64,000 bases of DNA, from contig QALR01000024.1 of the NCBI GenBank assembly GCA_003150035.1, forward strand, positions 124,001 to 188,000. Reading direction: 5' to 3'. Made by a program: the position numbers and the translations under genes. Shown here piece after piece: positions 32,070 through 39,466 of this stretch; position 1 is the first letter of the stretch; each line of letters starts with the position of its first letter. The notes beneath the pieces are model-generated. The model was not told where the DNA came from, did no database searches, and saw nothing but the letters and a program-made list of their open reading frames with translations. This stretch comes from Clostridiales bacterium. Lineage in GTDB: Bacteria; Bacillota; Clostridia; Oscillospirales; CAG-272.

Positions 32070-32210
32070 TTAAAGCGTTGCTGTGATAACGTCGGCAAGC
32101 TTAACAGAACCGACTTTTTCAGCCAGCTTTTGAGAAGCGATATTGTCTATCGTTGTTGACCATTGTGGGGATTTTCCGTTTTTTATAATTTTTTTCGCGG
32201 TGAGAGGATT
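32070..32210 (-). pseudogene. Remnant of a GNAT acetyltransferase gene (3' end only)
   Basis: About 46 codons at the 3' end read NPLTAKKIIKNGKSPQWSTT and DNIASQKLAEKVGSVK before a stop. The order matches the last helices and strands of GNAT enzymes, where D-N-x-x-S-x-x-L-A-E-K-x-G is the closing signature. The acetyl-CoA loop and the N-terminal half are missing, and a terminator sits just upstream, so no complete gene is possible. It lies 22 bases from the methyltransferase start. Confidence 0.6.
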
Positions 32211-32221
32211 TAAAACGATAG

Positions 32222-32263
32222 TAAAAAAAGAAGTCCGGGTACCGCTCATATAGAGCCCGGACT
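32222..32263 (-). terminator. Minus-strand intrinsic terminator
   Basis: AGTCCGGG / CCCGGACT with a 16-base loop, followed on the minus strand by TCTTTTTTT. It probably ends transcription of the DUF6886-like gene about 195 bases upstream. Confidence 0.7.
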
Positions 32264-32458
32264 GTAACCAGGGACTAAAAAAGATGCCAGCTTTTTTAAC
32301 GGGAACCTTATATAATTTATAAATATGATTAAGGCAGAAATGTATAATTGGCAAATAGCGCGTAAAAGCTTATCTGCTTCGGGTCAAGCAATAGGTTATA
32401 ATATGTTGTTTTTTCGTTAAATGCTTACAAAGCAAATCAAAATGCACACCTTAAAAAT

Positions 32459-32980
32459 TCAGGGACGCGGCAAAGCATTTGCCATCCTGCACAAAGACCA
32501 ATCTAACGTTGAAGTCTTTATAGCGTCTGCTATATTCCATAGATTGTCTACAATTCTGATTTCTACGTTTCGTTTCAACAGCTCGCCAAACAAGTCGGTA
32601 AGTATGTATTTTTCCTTTGGATATTGTGTCGTTTTTGCAACATAGTATCCGGCGATATTGTCTTGTAAAACAAAATCCTGTGGGTCAAATTCATATAAAT
32701 ATAATGTCGTATGATTCATTATGTGAAACCATTTACTCTCAATCACAATTGCGTAAGTTGTTAAGGGTGATGTAAAAAAACGTTGTTTATCAATGTCGGT
32801 CGTTTGACTGCTTACATGGTATGCAACACGCGGACAATCCCGGGGTGTTAAAAAATTGGGCAATCTTGCTTCGTCTAATGCCCATACCAGTCCAATATTT
32901 TGATTGAGATCCTTACGTTTGGGTAAACGTGGTTTGAATACTTTAATATCAGGTTCTTCACTGACATGATATAAACGCAT
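32459..32980 (-). CDS. DUF6886-like hypothetical protein
   Basis: The 173-residue protein begins MRLYHVSEEPDIKVFKPR and contains GLVWALDEARLPNFLTPRDCPRVAYH near 29-54 and LYLYEFDPQDFVLQDNIAGYYVAK near 92-115, ending in SLCRMANALPRP. The RLYHVSEE opening and the YEFDP block resemble DUF6886, and the start is reminiscent of ADP-ribosyltransferase-like or RES-type folds; the function is unknown. It is soluble. Base composition is AT-richer than the chromosome average, which suggests transfer. The ribosome site AAAGGA is weak. A tRNA-Ala with terminator lies upstream on the same strand. Confidence 0.6.
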   Translation of the reverse strand: MRLYHVSEEPDIKVFKPRLPKRKDLNQNIGLVWALDEARLPNFLTPRDCPRVAYHVSSQTTDIDKQRFFTSPLTTYAIVIESKWFHIMNHTTLYLYEFDPQDFVLQDNIAGYYVAKTTQYPKEKYILTDLFGELLKRNVEIRIVDNLWNIADAIKTSTLDWSLCRMANALPRP

Positions 32981-33004
32981 AATATATATCCTTTAAACAA
33001 AAAT

Positions 33005-33054
33005 AAGAAAAAGACACCATCATGATATCTGTTGTATCAAGCCGGTGTCTTTTC
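33005..33054 (-). terminator. Terminator after tRNA-Ala
   Basis: On the minus strand GAAAAGACACC pairs with GGTGTCTTTTTC across a 25-base loop, directly after the tRNA 3' end. Confidence 0.75.
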
Positions 33055-33130
33055 TGGTGGAGCTGGAGGGACTCGAACCCTTGACCTGTGCGTTGCGAAC
33101 GCACCGCTCTCCCATCTGAGCTACAACCCC
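33055..33130 (-). tRNA. tRNA-Ala (anticodon CGC)
   Basis: The minus strand folds as a 76-base cloverleaf with encoded CCA. The acceptor stem is GGGGTTG/CAGCTCC with the G3:U70 pair that marks alanine tRNAs, the D-arm has GTAGCTCAGATGGGAGAGC, the anticodon loop is TTCGCAA (CGC, reading GCG), and the T-arm loop is TTCGAGT. Promoter and terminator flank it closely. Confidence 0.95.
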
Positions 33131-33140
33131 ATTTTTATTT

Positions 33141-33169
33141 ATTATAACATAGATGGGAAGAAAAGTAAA
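33141..33169 (-). promoter_or_regulatory. Promoter for tRNA-Ala
   Basis: On the minus strand TTTACT and TATAAT have a 17-base spacer, ten bases ahead of the tRNA 5' end. Confidence 0.75.
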
Positions 33170-33176
33170 GTTCTTT

Positions 33177-33205
33177 TTGAAATTTTTTTATGGATATGGT
33201 ATCCT
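33177..33205 (+). promoter_or_regulatory. Possible promoter for the deoxyinosine glycosylase gene
   Basis: TTGAAA and TATCCT have a 17-base spacer, 61 bases ahead of the chosen start. Confidence 0.4.
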
Positions 33206-33266
33206 ATATCTGAAAAAAGGATATATCACATATCCAAGAGAAAACAGACTATATATGGAGAGAAAT

Positions 33267-33734
33267 ATGCTTGCCATCCATCCGTTTGCCCCGGTTTATG
33301 ACCGAAATTCCCGCATATTGATTTTAGGCAGTATGCCGTCGATAAAGTCCAGAGAGACAGGTTTTTATTATGGACATCCCAGAAATCGTTTTTGGAAGGT
33401 GACGGCGGCCGTTATGGAATGTCCGGTTCCGCAGAGCGTTGAAGAGAAAAAGCGGTTTCTTCTTGTAAATGGCATTGCGCTTTGGGATGTCGTTTCTTCC
33501 TGTGAAATTAAAAATTCGTCGGACAGCAGCATACGGAATGTTTCTGTCAACGATCTGGGTGTCATTTTTTCCTGCGCGGATATCCACACCGTTTTTACAA
33601 ACGGAAAAACAGCTGACAGCCTGTACCGGAAATACTTTGGAGAAAATGCGGTATGCCTGCCGTCCACAAGCCCTGCAAATGCCGCCATGACACTGGAAAA
33701 ACTGATTGCGGCGTGGCGCTGTATCCGTTTTTAA
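33267..33734 (+). CDS. DNA-deoxyinosine glycosylase (UDG superfamily)
   Basis: From the ATG at 33267 the product has 155 residues. It belongs to the uracil-DNA glycosylase superfamily: ILILGSMPSIKSRETGFYYGHPRNRFW near 17-43 carries motif one, FLLVNGIALWDVVSSCEI follows, and LPSTSPANAAM near 132-142 is the C-terminal DNA-binding motif. The GHPRNRFW string and the short length match clostridial DNA-deoxyinosine glycosylases, which remove hypoxanthine from DNA. The start is chosen for the GGAGAG site six bases ahead. It overlaps the convergent NUDIX gene by four bases at the stops. Confidence 0.82.
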   Translation: MLAIHPFAPVYDRNSRILILGSMPSIKSRETGFYYGHPRNRFWKVTAAVMECPVPQSVEEKKRFLLVNGIALWDVVSSCEIKNSSDSSIRNVSVNDLGVIFSCADIHTVFTNGKTADSLYRKYFGENAVCLPSTSPANAAMTLEKLIAAWRCIRF

Positions 33735-34219
33735 ATCAGCGTGAAAAAGTGCTCAATATAGTCGTAAGGGCAGAAATCTCCGTTTTTTACGAAATCGAGA
33801 ATTTGCCGCTTCTCCGCCCACATGAAGTCGACAGTCTCTTCTGCCTGAAGATGAATTTTATCAGATGGAAAATCCACTTGAAACAGCCATATGTCGCCAA
33901 ACCAGTTCTTCTTACGGAAGGACAGAACGCACCGCCGAATGGATTTTGTGTGATCGATACCGGTTTCCTCAAGGGTCTCCCGCAACGCGGCGGCTTCGCT
34001 GTCCTCGCCGACAAGCGCAGAACCGCCGGTGCATTCCCATTTTCCGGGAAACAGGTTTTTCCCCGGAGAACGGCGGGTAATAAGAAAATCCCCGTTGCTG
34101 TTTCTCACCCAGACATGGATAACTAAATGATATTCTCCTTCGGCAAGCGGAAGACCGCGCTTGTGCAGTTTTCCCGTTCTATGCCTTTCTTTGTCGTATA
34201 TATCCCAAAATTCGACCAT
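33731..34219 (-). CDS. NUDIX hydrolase, IDI/YfcD-like
   Basis: The 162-residue protein has a complete NUDIX box GSALVGEDSEAAALRETLEETGI near 66-88 (G-x5-E-x7-R-E-x-x-E-E-x-G) after WECTGG. The opening EFWDIYDKERHRTGKLHKRG is typical of the subgroup related to isopentenyl-diphosphate isomerase and YfcD. These enzymes hydrolyse a nucleoside diphosphate linked to another group; the substrate is unknown. Four bases overlap the convergent glycosylase gene. It has its own promoter. Confidence 0.85.
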   Translation of the reverse strand: MVEFWDIYDKERHRTGKLHKRGLPLAEGEYHLVIHVWVRNSNGDFLITRRSPGKNLFPGKWECTGGSALVGEDSEAAALRETLEETGIDHTKSIRRCVLSFRKKNWFGDIWLFQVDFPSDKIHLQAEETVDFMWAEKRQILDFVKNGDFCPYDYIEHFFTLI

Positions 34220-34252
34220 AATAAATTCCTATCTTTTCTGATTTGCGGAATC

Positions 34253-34281
34253 ATTTTAGCATATTCCCATAAATTTGTCAA
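34253..34281 (-). promoter_or_regulatory. Promoter for the NUDIX gene
   Basis: On the minus strand TTGACA and TAAAAT have a 17-base spacer. Confidence 0.75.
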
Positions 34282-34357
34282 GAAAACGGGAAAGGCGGCG
34301 AAAAACCGTCTTAAACAAACATTAAAGGGAGAGAGAATACGAACCGCTTTAAACGGC

Positions 34358-34386
34358 TTGATTTTATGAAAGATATATGGTATAAT
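34358..34386 (+). promoter_or_regulatory. Promoter for the glycolipid-type operon
   Basis: TTGATT and TATAAT have a 17-base spacer, about 75 bases ahead of the first start. Confidence 0.7.
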
Positions 34387-34460
34387 CGTTAATAATTCGA
34401 GTCCGATGTGTAATTTTGAAAATATTTTGTCGGATAAGTCAGATTTTGGGAGAGGCATCT

Positions 34461-34958
34461 ATGAGAATGATATGGGGCATAACATATATTGTGTTGGTTG
34501 CGATTTTGGCACATTATATCGGCGAGCTTCTTCCCAGAAAATGGTTTGATTATGAAAGGTTTCCGTATACTTCTTTTGGATGGGAAAAAGACGGAACGGC
34601 TTATGACAAAATCAAAATCAAAAAATGGAAATCGAAACTGCCGGATCTCAGCCGTGTCGCAAAGTATATGCTTCCCAAAAAGGTGACGGCTGATATGACT
34701 TCTTCTGATTTGGATCTTCTTCTCAGGGAGACATGCGTGGCGGAGTTTATCCATACAGCGCTTTGTATTGTATCTAGCGGTGTCATATGGATTACGGAAG
34801 AAGCATACGGGGTAGTTCTTTATTTGATTTTTGCACTTGGCAATATTCCCTTTATTTTGGTTCAAAGATATAACCGCCCGCATTTAAAAAAATTGCGGAC
34901 GAAGATGCTTGCCAGAGAGGAACAACTGAAAAATGCGAGTTCTGATATTGTCGTGTAA
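34461..34958 (+). CDS. CrtO-like acyltransferase family membrane protein
   Basis: The 165-residue product from the ATG at 34461 has an N-terminal membrane helix (IWGITYIVLVAILAHYIGELLPR), a conserved FDYERFPYTSFGWEKDG near 27-43, KIKKWKSKLPDLS, and two further hydrophobic helices before RYNRPHLKK near 147. The order matches the family of glycosyl-4,4'-diaponeurosporenoate acyltransferase (CrtO). In Clostridia without carotenoid genes it is likely to act on another glycosylated lipid. GGGAGAGG stands five bases ahead of the start. The glycosyltransferase gene begins 26 bases before its stop. Confidence 0.65.
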   Translation: MRMIWGITYIVLVAILAHYIGELLPRKWFDYERFPYTSFGWEKDGTAYDKIKIKKWKSKLPDLSRVAKYMLPKKVTADMTSSDLDLLLRETCVAEFIHTALCIVSSGVIWITEEAYGVVLYLIFALGNIPFILVQRYNRPHLKKLRTKMLAREEQLKNASSDIVV

Positions 34959-36054
34959 TACCGGGGGAGGACATAATTCGGCGGCTGCCGCCGTGAAAGA
35001 ATATTTCGACTCCATGAATATTTCCTGCGAAATTATGGACGCTCTAGCGTTCGATTCGCAGATAAAGTCCGATTTTATCAGTTGGGGGCACCAGTTCATC
35101 TATAAGAGAGCGCCGCGGCTGTTTGGTGCCGGATATAAGTATACGGAGCGCCATCCCCCGAAACCTGGAAAACAATCCGTCATTTATCATATTGTGAAAA
35201 AGGGAGCGGAAAGTTTTCATAATTTTCTGACGGATAATGGAGCGGATATCGATATCATTGTCAGCACGCATATATTTGCTTCCATGATCCTTACAGAGGT
35301 GAAGAGGAAATATCCTACCCACATGAAGACTTATTTTATCGCGACCGACTATACTTGCAGTCCGGGCGTCGATGAAATTGACGCCGACGCGATGTTTATC
35401 CCGCATAAAGCGCTGATTCCTGATTTTACAGGCAATGGAATCCCAGAGGAAAAGCTTGTGGTCTCGGGAATCCCGGTTCGCCGCGCCTTTTATGAGAGAG
35501 TAGAGCCTGCTGCGGCAAAAGAAGCGTTGGGACTGCCTGTGCATTCACGTATTGTACTGATGATGTGCGGAAGTATGGGCTGCGGTCCTTTGCGGGAGCT
35601 TGCGTTCGCACTGTCTCAGGCGCTCCCGAAGGATGCGGCTCTTGTCGTCGTTTGCGGCAGCAACGAGCGGTTATATGAAAAATTTCAGAAGCTGAGCGGA
35701 CTTCCGAATGTATGGGTTATCGGATTTACGCGAAAGATTCATTTATATATGGATGCTGCTTCCGTGATTCTGACAAAGCCGGGCGGACTCAGCACAACAG
35801 AAGCCGCCACCAAGGGACTGCCCATGGTGTTTATTGACGCTGTGCCGGGCTGTGAGAGCAAAAATCTGGACTTTTTTATCCGGAACGGCTTTGCGCTGAC
35901 CGACGAAACAGTAGACGGTCTGGTGTCGAAGGTGAACGCGCTGCTCACTGACCGGGAGAGAGCGGAAGCCATGTCTTTCGCACTTCGGGAATCTTTTGCC
36001 GGATATGCGGCGGGAAAAATCGGCAGTTATATACTTTCGGAGGTCTCTGATTGA
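34933..36054 (+). CDS. MGDG-synthase-family glycosyltransferase (GT28-like)
   Basis: The 373-residue protein opens with MRVLILSCNTGGGHNSAAAAVKE, the signature of the MGDG-synthase N-terminal domain found in diacylglycerol glycosyltransferases such as UgtP. The C-terminal half has the GT28 nucleotide-sugar site: MMCGSMG, VVCGSNERLYEKF, VIGFTRKIHLYMDAASVILTKPGGLSTTEA near 257-286. It transfers a sugar from a UDP-sugar to a lipid acceptor at the inner membrane face. Overlap with the acyltransferase gene and the following PAP2 gene implies one lipid pathway. Confidence 0.85.
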   Translation: MRVLILSCNTGGGHNSAAAAVKEYFDSMNISCEIMDALAFDSQIKSDFISWGHQFIYKRAPRLFGAGYKYTERHPPKPGKQSVIYHIVKKGAESFHNFLTDNGADIDIIVSTHIFASMILTEVKRKYPTHMKTYFIATDYTCSPGVDEIDADAMFIPHKALIPDFTGNGIPEEKLVVSGIPVRRAFYERVEPAAAKEALGLPVHSRIVLMMCGSMGCGPLRELAFALSQALPKDAALVVVCGSNERLYEKFQKLSGLPNVWVIGFTRKIHLYMDAASVILTKPGGLSTTEAATKGLPMVFIDAVPGCESKNLDFFIRNGFALTDETVDGLVSKVNALLTDRERAEAMSFALRESFAGYAAGKIGSYILSEVSD

Positions 36055-36055
36055 T

Positions 36056-36787
36056 ATGGTGGATTATCGCAATTTTCGTTTACATAAGCTAAAAACGCCG
36101 GAATATTCGCATCTGAAGCTCCTACTTTTCTGGCCCATTTATTTTGTGGCATTTATGTTTCTGGAAAGGGGACTTCCATGGATAGCAGGACTTTTTGGAG
36201 AGGAAATTACCTATTATCCCATCTGGTGTTCTTTTGATGACCTCATCCCTTTCTGCGAATGGTTTATTATTCCATACTATCTATGGTTTGCGTTTCTCAT
36301 CGGTATGCTGTTGTACTCCATGCTTTTTGAAGTGCCTGTATTCAGGAAATACATGTGGTTTATTATCATTACATACAGCATTACCTGTGTCATATATGCG
36401 GTGTTTCCGAATATGCAGGAGCTTCGTCCGACCGCTGCCGAAATCGGGCGTGACAATATCCTGGTGGATGTCGCGATGTTTCTCTATGATTTTGATACCA
36501 ACACCAACGTTTGTCCGTCGTTGCACGTGATTGGTTCCTTTGCTGTGTTTTTTGCCGCCTGCCATAGCAAGCGGCTTAGCAGATGGTATTGGATAGTGCC
36601 AATCGGAACCTTGACCGTTCTTATCAGCCTATCGACTGTGTTCTTGAAACAGCATTCCATCATAGATGTGTTAGCAGGACTTGTCGTATGTATTCTGGTT
36701 TATCCTTTTGTATATCATTGGAGCCCGCACCGAAAGAAAGCGAAAAAAATTCAGGAACAGGCTGAAAAAACAGAGAATCTTCAATAG
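36056..36787 (+). CDS. PAP2-superfamily membrane phosphatase
   Basis: The 243-residue protein has six predicted membrane helices. The PAP2 pattern is partly present: NVCPSLHVIGSFAV near 153-166 (the S-x-H motif) and KQHSIIDVLAGLVVC near 202-216 (the distal R/K-x-x-H-x-x-x-D). The first K-x6-R-P motif is not evident, so it may belong to the inositol phosphorylceramide synthase-like branch. It starts two bases after the glycosyltransferase stop. It probably dephosphorylates, or transfers a head group to, the lipid handled by the upstream genes. Confidence 0.8.
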   Translation: MVDYRNFRLHKLKTPEYSHLKLLLFWPIYFVAFMFLERGLPWIAGLFGEEITYYPIWCSFDDLIPFCEWFIIPYYLWFAFLIGMLLYSMLFEVPVFRKYMWFIIITYSITCVIYAVFPNMQELRPTAAEIGRDNILVDVAMFLYDFDTNTNVCPSLHVIGSFAVFFAACHSKRLSRWYWIVPIGTLTVLISLSTVFLKQHSIIDVLAGLVVCILVYPFVYHWSPHRKKAKKIQEQAEKTENLQ

Positions 36788-36795
36788 AAAATAAG

Positions 36796-36828
36796 CACTG
36801 CGCTGGCAATATGCCAGCGCAGTTTTTT
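36796..36828 (+). terminator. Intrinsic terminator of the glycolipid-type operon
   Basis: ACTGCGCTGGC / GCCAGCGCAGT with a five-base loop, followed by TTTTTT. Confidence 0.9.
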
Positions 36829-36876
36829 GCGGATGTTTTTGTCCTTCATCATCAAACGAAAAAGCAAATGATAAAT

Positions 36877-36903
36877 TTAGCACTCTCTATATTAGAGCGC
36901 TAA
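36877..36903. promoter_or_regulatory. CIRCE operator (HrcA site) upstream of hsp20
   Basis: TTAGCACTC-N9-GAGCGCTAA matches the CIRCE consensus TTAGCACTC-N9-GAGTGCTAA except for one base. HrcA binds CIRCE and represses chaperone genes until heat shock. The next gene downstream is hsp20. Confidence 0.88.
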
Positions 36904-36930
36904 ATTTACAAAATGTTCATAGAAAAAATA

Positions 36931-36957
36931 TTGTATTTTCATAATCTGGAGTATAAT
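36931..36957 (+). promoter_or_regulatory. Promoter region for hsp20
   Basis: TATAAT at 36952-36957 is a good -10 box. TTGTAT at 36931 would leave a 15-base spacer, shorter than ideal. It lies 28 bases after the CIRCE element. Confidence 0.5.
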
Positions 36958-37003
36958 AAAACTCGTAAGGGAAAGGAAAAGTCCCTAAAAGGAGATGGTT
37001 GCC

Positions 37004-37081
37004 ATGTTCAGTTTTAACCGTCCGGGTGCAGCTGAGTCTCAACCGAACGCGTATGATGACAGTCAGATTCAGACAAAATAA
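37004..37081 (+). CDS. Possible 25-residue peptide between CIRCE and hsp20
   Basis: An ATG at 37004 follows AAAAGGAG with a nine-base gap, an excellent ribosome site. The frame runs 25 codons (MFSFNRPGAAESQPNA..., ending QIQTK) to TAA, 40 bases ahead of the hsp20 start. It is hydrophilic and has no recognised relatives. It may be a small heat-shock peptide, a leader peptide, or the worn start of a second small protein. The strong ribosome site and its place inside the hsp20 transcript argue that it is translated. Confidence 0.45.
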   Translation: MFSFNRPGAAESQPNAYDDSQIQTK

Positions 37082-37121
37082 AAATTCAGAATAAATTCTT
37101 ATCGAAAAAGAGGTAATTAGT

Positions 37122-37577
37122 ATGTTTGATCTCAAACCTTATGAACGCAAAAACAATGTTTCATCTTATAATCCGTTCCGCGATATGGAAGCGTTTGAAC
37201 GTAGCTTTTTCTCGAATCCGTTTGGATTTTTTGGCCCTAGCACGCTTGCTGAATTTAAGACGGATATTACCGACAACGGCAATGAGTATGTATTGGAAGC
37301 CGATTTGCCGGGCTTTAAGAAAGAGGATATCAAACTGGATATCAACGGCGATGTCCTGACTGTCCAGGCGGAGCGTCATTCCGAGCATGAAGACAAGGAT
37401 AAGAAAAATAAATATGTTCGCTGCGAACGCTCTTATGGACTCTATTCAAGACAGTTTGATGTTTCGGAAATCGATACGGAAAATATCAAAGCAAAATATG
37501 AAGATGGCGTGCTGAAATTGACGCTTCCGAAGAAAGCGGAAGTGTCTGCATCGCCGAAGCGCGTGGAAATTGAATAA
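37122..37577 (+). CDS. Hsp20/alpha-crystallin small heat-shock protein
   Basis: The 151-residue product is a small heat-shock chaperone. The alpha-crystallin domain spans about 45-140 with KTDITDNGNEYVLEADLPGFKKEDI, INGDVLTVQAER, and YEDGVLKLTLPKK (the G-x-L motif near 128). The N-terminal arm has YNPFRDMEAFER and phenylalanine-rich segments, and a C-terminal V-x-I (VEIE) can dock onto neighbours. It holds unfolding proteins for ClpB/DnaK. The CIRCE site upstream indicates HrcA control. AGAGGT lies ten bases ahead of the ATG. Confidence 0.93.
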   Translation: MFDLKPYERKNNVSSYNPFRDMEAFERSFFSNPFGFFGPSTLAEFKTDITDNGNEYVLEADLPGFKKEDIKLDINGDVLTVQAERHSEHEDKDKKNKYVRCERSYGLYSRQFDVSEIDTENIKAKYEDGVLKLTLPKKAEVSASPKRVEIE

Positions 37578-37589
37578 TGTAATGTCAAA

Positions 37590-37629
37590 AAAACTCTCTC
37601 CGGAAAAATCCGGAGAGAGTTTTTTTGTT
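37590..37629. terminator. Bidirectional terminator between hsp20 and rplA
   Basis: ACTCTCTCCGGA / TCCGGAGAGAGT with an AAAA loop and seven-base A and T tracts on either side, so it works for both convergent operons. Confidence 0.92.
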
Positions 37630-37667
37630 TTGAGGATCTATATGAAGTTTGTGAAAGCAGGGAATAT

Positions 37668-38363
37668 TCAAACGCCGAGCTTGGCAGCGTTGATTTTGAT
37701 GCCGGGCCCCATCGTGGAAGCGATGACACAGCTCTTGATATACTGTCCCTTGGCAGCAGCCGGTTTTGCTTTGATGACAGCGCCCATCAGGGTGTTGAAA
37801 TTGTCGGAAAGCTTTTCCGCGCCGAAAGAAGCCTTTCCGATCGGGCAGTGGATGATGTTGGTTTTGTCAAGACGATATTCGATTTTACCGGCTTTGGCTT
37901 CGGTAACAGCTTTTGCCACATCCATCGTGACGGTTCCGGCTTTGGGGTTCGGCATCAGTCCCTTCGGACCGAGTACCTTTCCGAGACGTCCGATGACGCC
38001 CATCATATCGGGCGTGGCAATGACAACATCAAAATCGAACCAGTTTTCCTGTGTGATCTTCTGAACCATATCCTCTGCGCCGACGTAATCAGCGCCTGCC
38101 GCCGTAGCTGCGTCAGCCTTGTCGCCCTTTGCAAAAACGAGCGTACGAACGGTCTTGCCGGTTCCGTGAGGAAGCACGACCGCACCGCGAACCTGTTGAT
38201 CCGCATGACGGCTGTCTACGCCGAGACGGATATGAAGCTCAATGGTTTCATCAAATTTGGCTTTGGATGTCTGGCAAACGAGATCGATCGCCTCGACCGC
38301 GTCATAAAGTTTGGATTTTTCTATCAGCTTCGCGCTGTCTTTATATTTTTTACCTTTGAACAT
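37668..38363 (-). CDS. rplA: Ribosomal protein L1
   Basis: The 231-residue protein has L1 features: KKYKDSAKLIE start, FDETIELHIRLGVDSRHADQQVRGAVVLPHGTGK near 38-70, and MGVIGRLGKVLGPKGLMPNPKAGTV near 119-143. L1 builds the ribosomal stalk near the E site and in many bacteria represses its own operon by binding the mRNA leader. It is the last gene of rpmG-secE-nusG-rplK-rplA; rplJ and rplL, its usual followers, are not here, and a strong terminator stands about 40 bases after the stop. Confidence 0.97.
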   Translation of the reverse strand: MFKGKKYKDSAKLIEKSKLYDAVEAIDLVCQTSKAKFDETIELHIRLGVDSRHADQQVRGAVVLPHGTGKTVRTLVFAKGDKADAATAAGADYVGAEDMVQKITQENWFDFDVVIATPDMMGVIGRLGKVLGPKGLMPNPKAGTVTMDVAKAVTEAKAGKIEYRLDKTNIIHCPIGKASFGAEKLSDNFNTLMGAVIKAKPAAAKGQYIKSCVIASTMGPGIKINAAKLGV

Positions 38364-38386
38364 TTTCGTTACTCCTCCCCTTGGAA

Positions 38387-38812
38387 TCAGTCTGTAACCG
38401 TGACGCCCATGCTGCGCGCGGTGCCTGCTATCATGCTCATCGCGGCTTCCAGAGAAGCGGCGTTCAGGTCAGGCATTTTGGTTTCGGCAATTTTTTTCAC
38501 CTGCTCCTTGGTGATAGAAGCAACCTTTGTCTTGTTGGGAGCGCCGGAAGCTGTCTCGATTCCGCAGGCCTTTTTGATCAGCACTGCCGCCGGCGGCGTC
38601 TTCGTGATGAAAGAGAACGAACGGTCCGCAAATACGGTAATGACAACCGGAATGATAAGTCCCATGTCATTTTTTGTGCGTTCATTGAATTCCTTCGTAA
38701 AGGCAGCGATATTGACACCATGCTGACCAAGTGCCGGACCGACCGGCGGCTGAGGCGTCGCTTTTCCTGCCGGAAGCTGCAATTTGATATATGCTGCGAT
38801 TTTCTTTGCCAT
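38387..38812 (-). CDS. rplK: Ribosomal protein L11
   Basis: The 141-residue product is L11: MAKKIAAYIKLQLPAGKATP, PPVGPALGQHGVNIAAFTKEFN near 22-43, and a C-terminal rRNA-binding domain with ASITKEQVKKIAETK and ARSMGVTV. It forms the GTPase-associated centre base with 23S rRNA. The preceding 99 bases between nusG and rplK can form GGGAGAAA/TTTCTCCC and GCTTCCCC/GGGGAAGC hairpins, a plausible control site, before a GGAGG ribosome site. Confidence 0.97.
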   Translation of the reverse strand: MAKKIAAYIKLQLPAGKATPQPPVGPALGQHGVNIAAFTKEFNERTKNDMGLIIPVVITVFADRSFSFITKTPPAAVLIKKACGIETASGAPNKTKVASITKEQVKKIAETKMPDLNAASLEAAMSMIAGTARSMGVTVTD

Positions 38813-38911
38813 GATTGATACCTCCGAATGTGGTGTATGCCGGGAGAAATCCGAAAAATTTTTCTCCCTCCCACAGATTTTGCTTCCCCCAGGGGAAGCG
38901 GTGACGTGAAG
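38813..38911 (-). promoter_or_regulatory. nusG-rplK spacer with two hairpins
   Basis: On the minus strand GCTTCCCCTGGGGGAAGC is a tight hairpin just after nusG, and GGGAGAAA...TTTCTCCC is a second one before the rplK ribosome site. No T-tract suited to termination follows the second. L1 is known to bind such spacers in other bacteria; here this is only suggested. Confidence 0.35.
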
Positions 38912-39451
38912 TTAATTTTCTGCCGCGATGCTCGTGATATCGAGTTCGACCGGCGTTTGGCGCCCGAAAACGGACGCTGTGACCGTGACCTTTTTCATAT
39001 CCGACGAGATTTCTGCAATGGTGCCGGTAAAACCGGACATAGGACCGTTTTTGATGCTGACTCTATCGCCGACCTTGAAGCTGGTGGAGACCGCTTTTGC
39101 AGCGGATTCCACGCCCAACGCCTCCACTTCCTTATCCGTGAGCGGAACGGGGCGGGAGCCGGGACCCACAAATCCAGTGGCGCCTGTGATGGTCATTACA
39201 ATGTGCCACGTTTCATCTGTCATGACCATTTTTACGAAAACATAACTGGGAAACAGCTTGGATTCACTTTCCTTGGTTACGCCTTCCGTGTCAGTTTGTG
39301 ATGTCAGCTCAACAGGTATCTTCACCTCGGTGATGAGATGGGAAATGCCACGGTTTTCGATGATTTTTTCCAGATTGGTTTTGACCTTGTTTTCATATCC
39401 GGAATAGGTATGCACGACATACCATTTTGCTGCGCTTGCGTTTTCGCTCAT
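38912..39451 (-). CDS. nusG: Transcription elongation/termination factor NusG
   Basis: The 179-residue protein has the NGN domain (KWYVVHTYSGYENKVKTNLE near 9-28, LFPSYVFVKMVMTDETWHIV near 66-85) and a C-terminal KOW domain (FKVGDRVSIKNGPMSGFTGTI near 124-144). It binds RNA polymerase and couples it to Rho or ribosomes. It follows secE in the standard order, 15 bases after the secE stop. Confidence 0.97.
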   Translation of the reverse strand: MSENASAAKWYVVHTYSGYENKVKTNLEKIIENRGISHLITEVKIPVELTSQTDTEGVTKESESKLFPSYVFVKMVMTDETWHIVMTITGATGFVGPGSRPVPLTDKEVEALGVESAAKAVSTSFKVGDRVSIKNGPMSGFTGTIAEISSDMKKVTVTASVFGRQTPVELDITSIAAEN

Positions 39452-39466
39452 TTGCTATCCCATCCT

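Noticed and set aside
37848..38726. Open frame of 292 codons antisense to rplA and rplK
   Set aside because: It is a shadow of highly conserved ribosomal protein genes.
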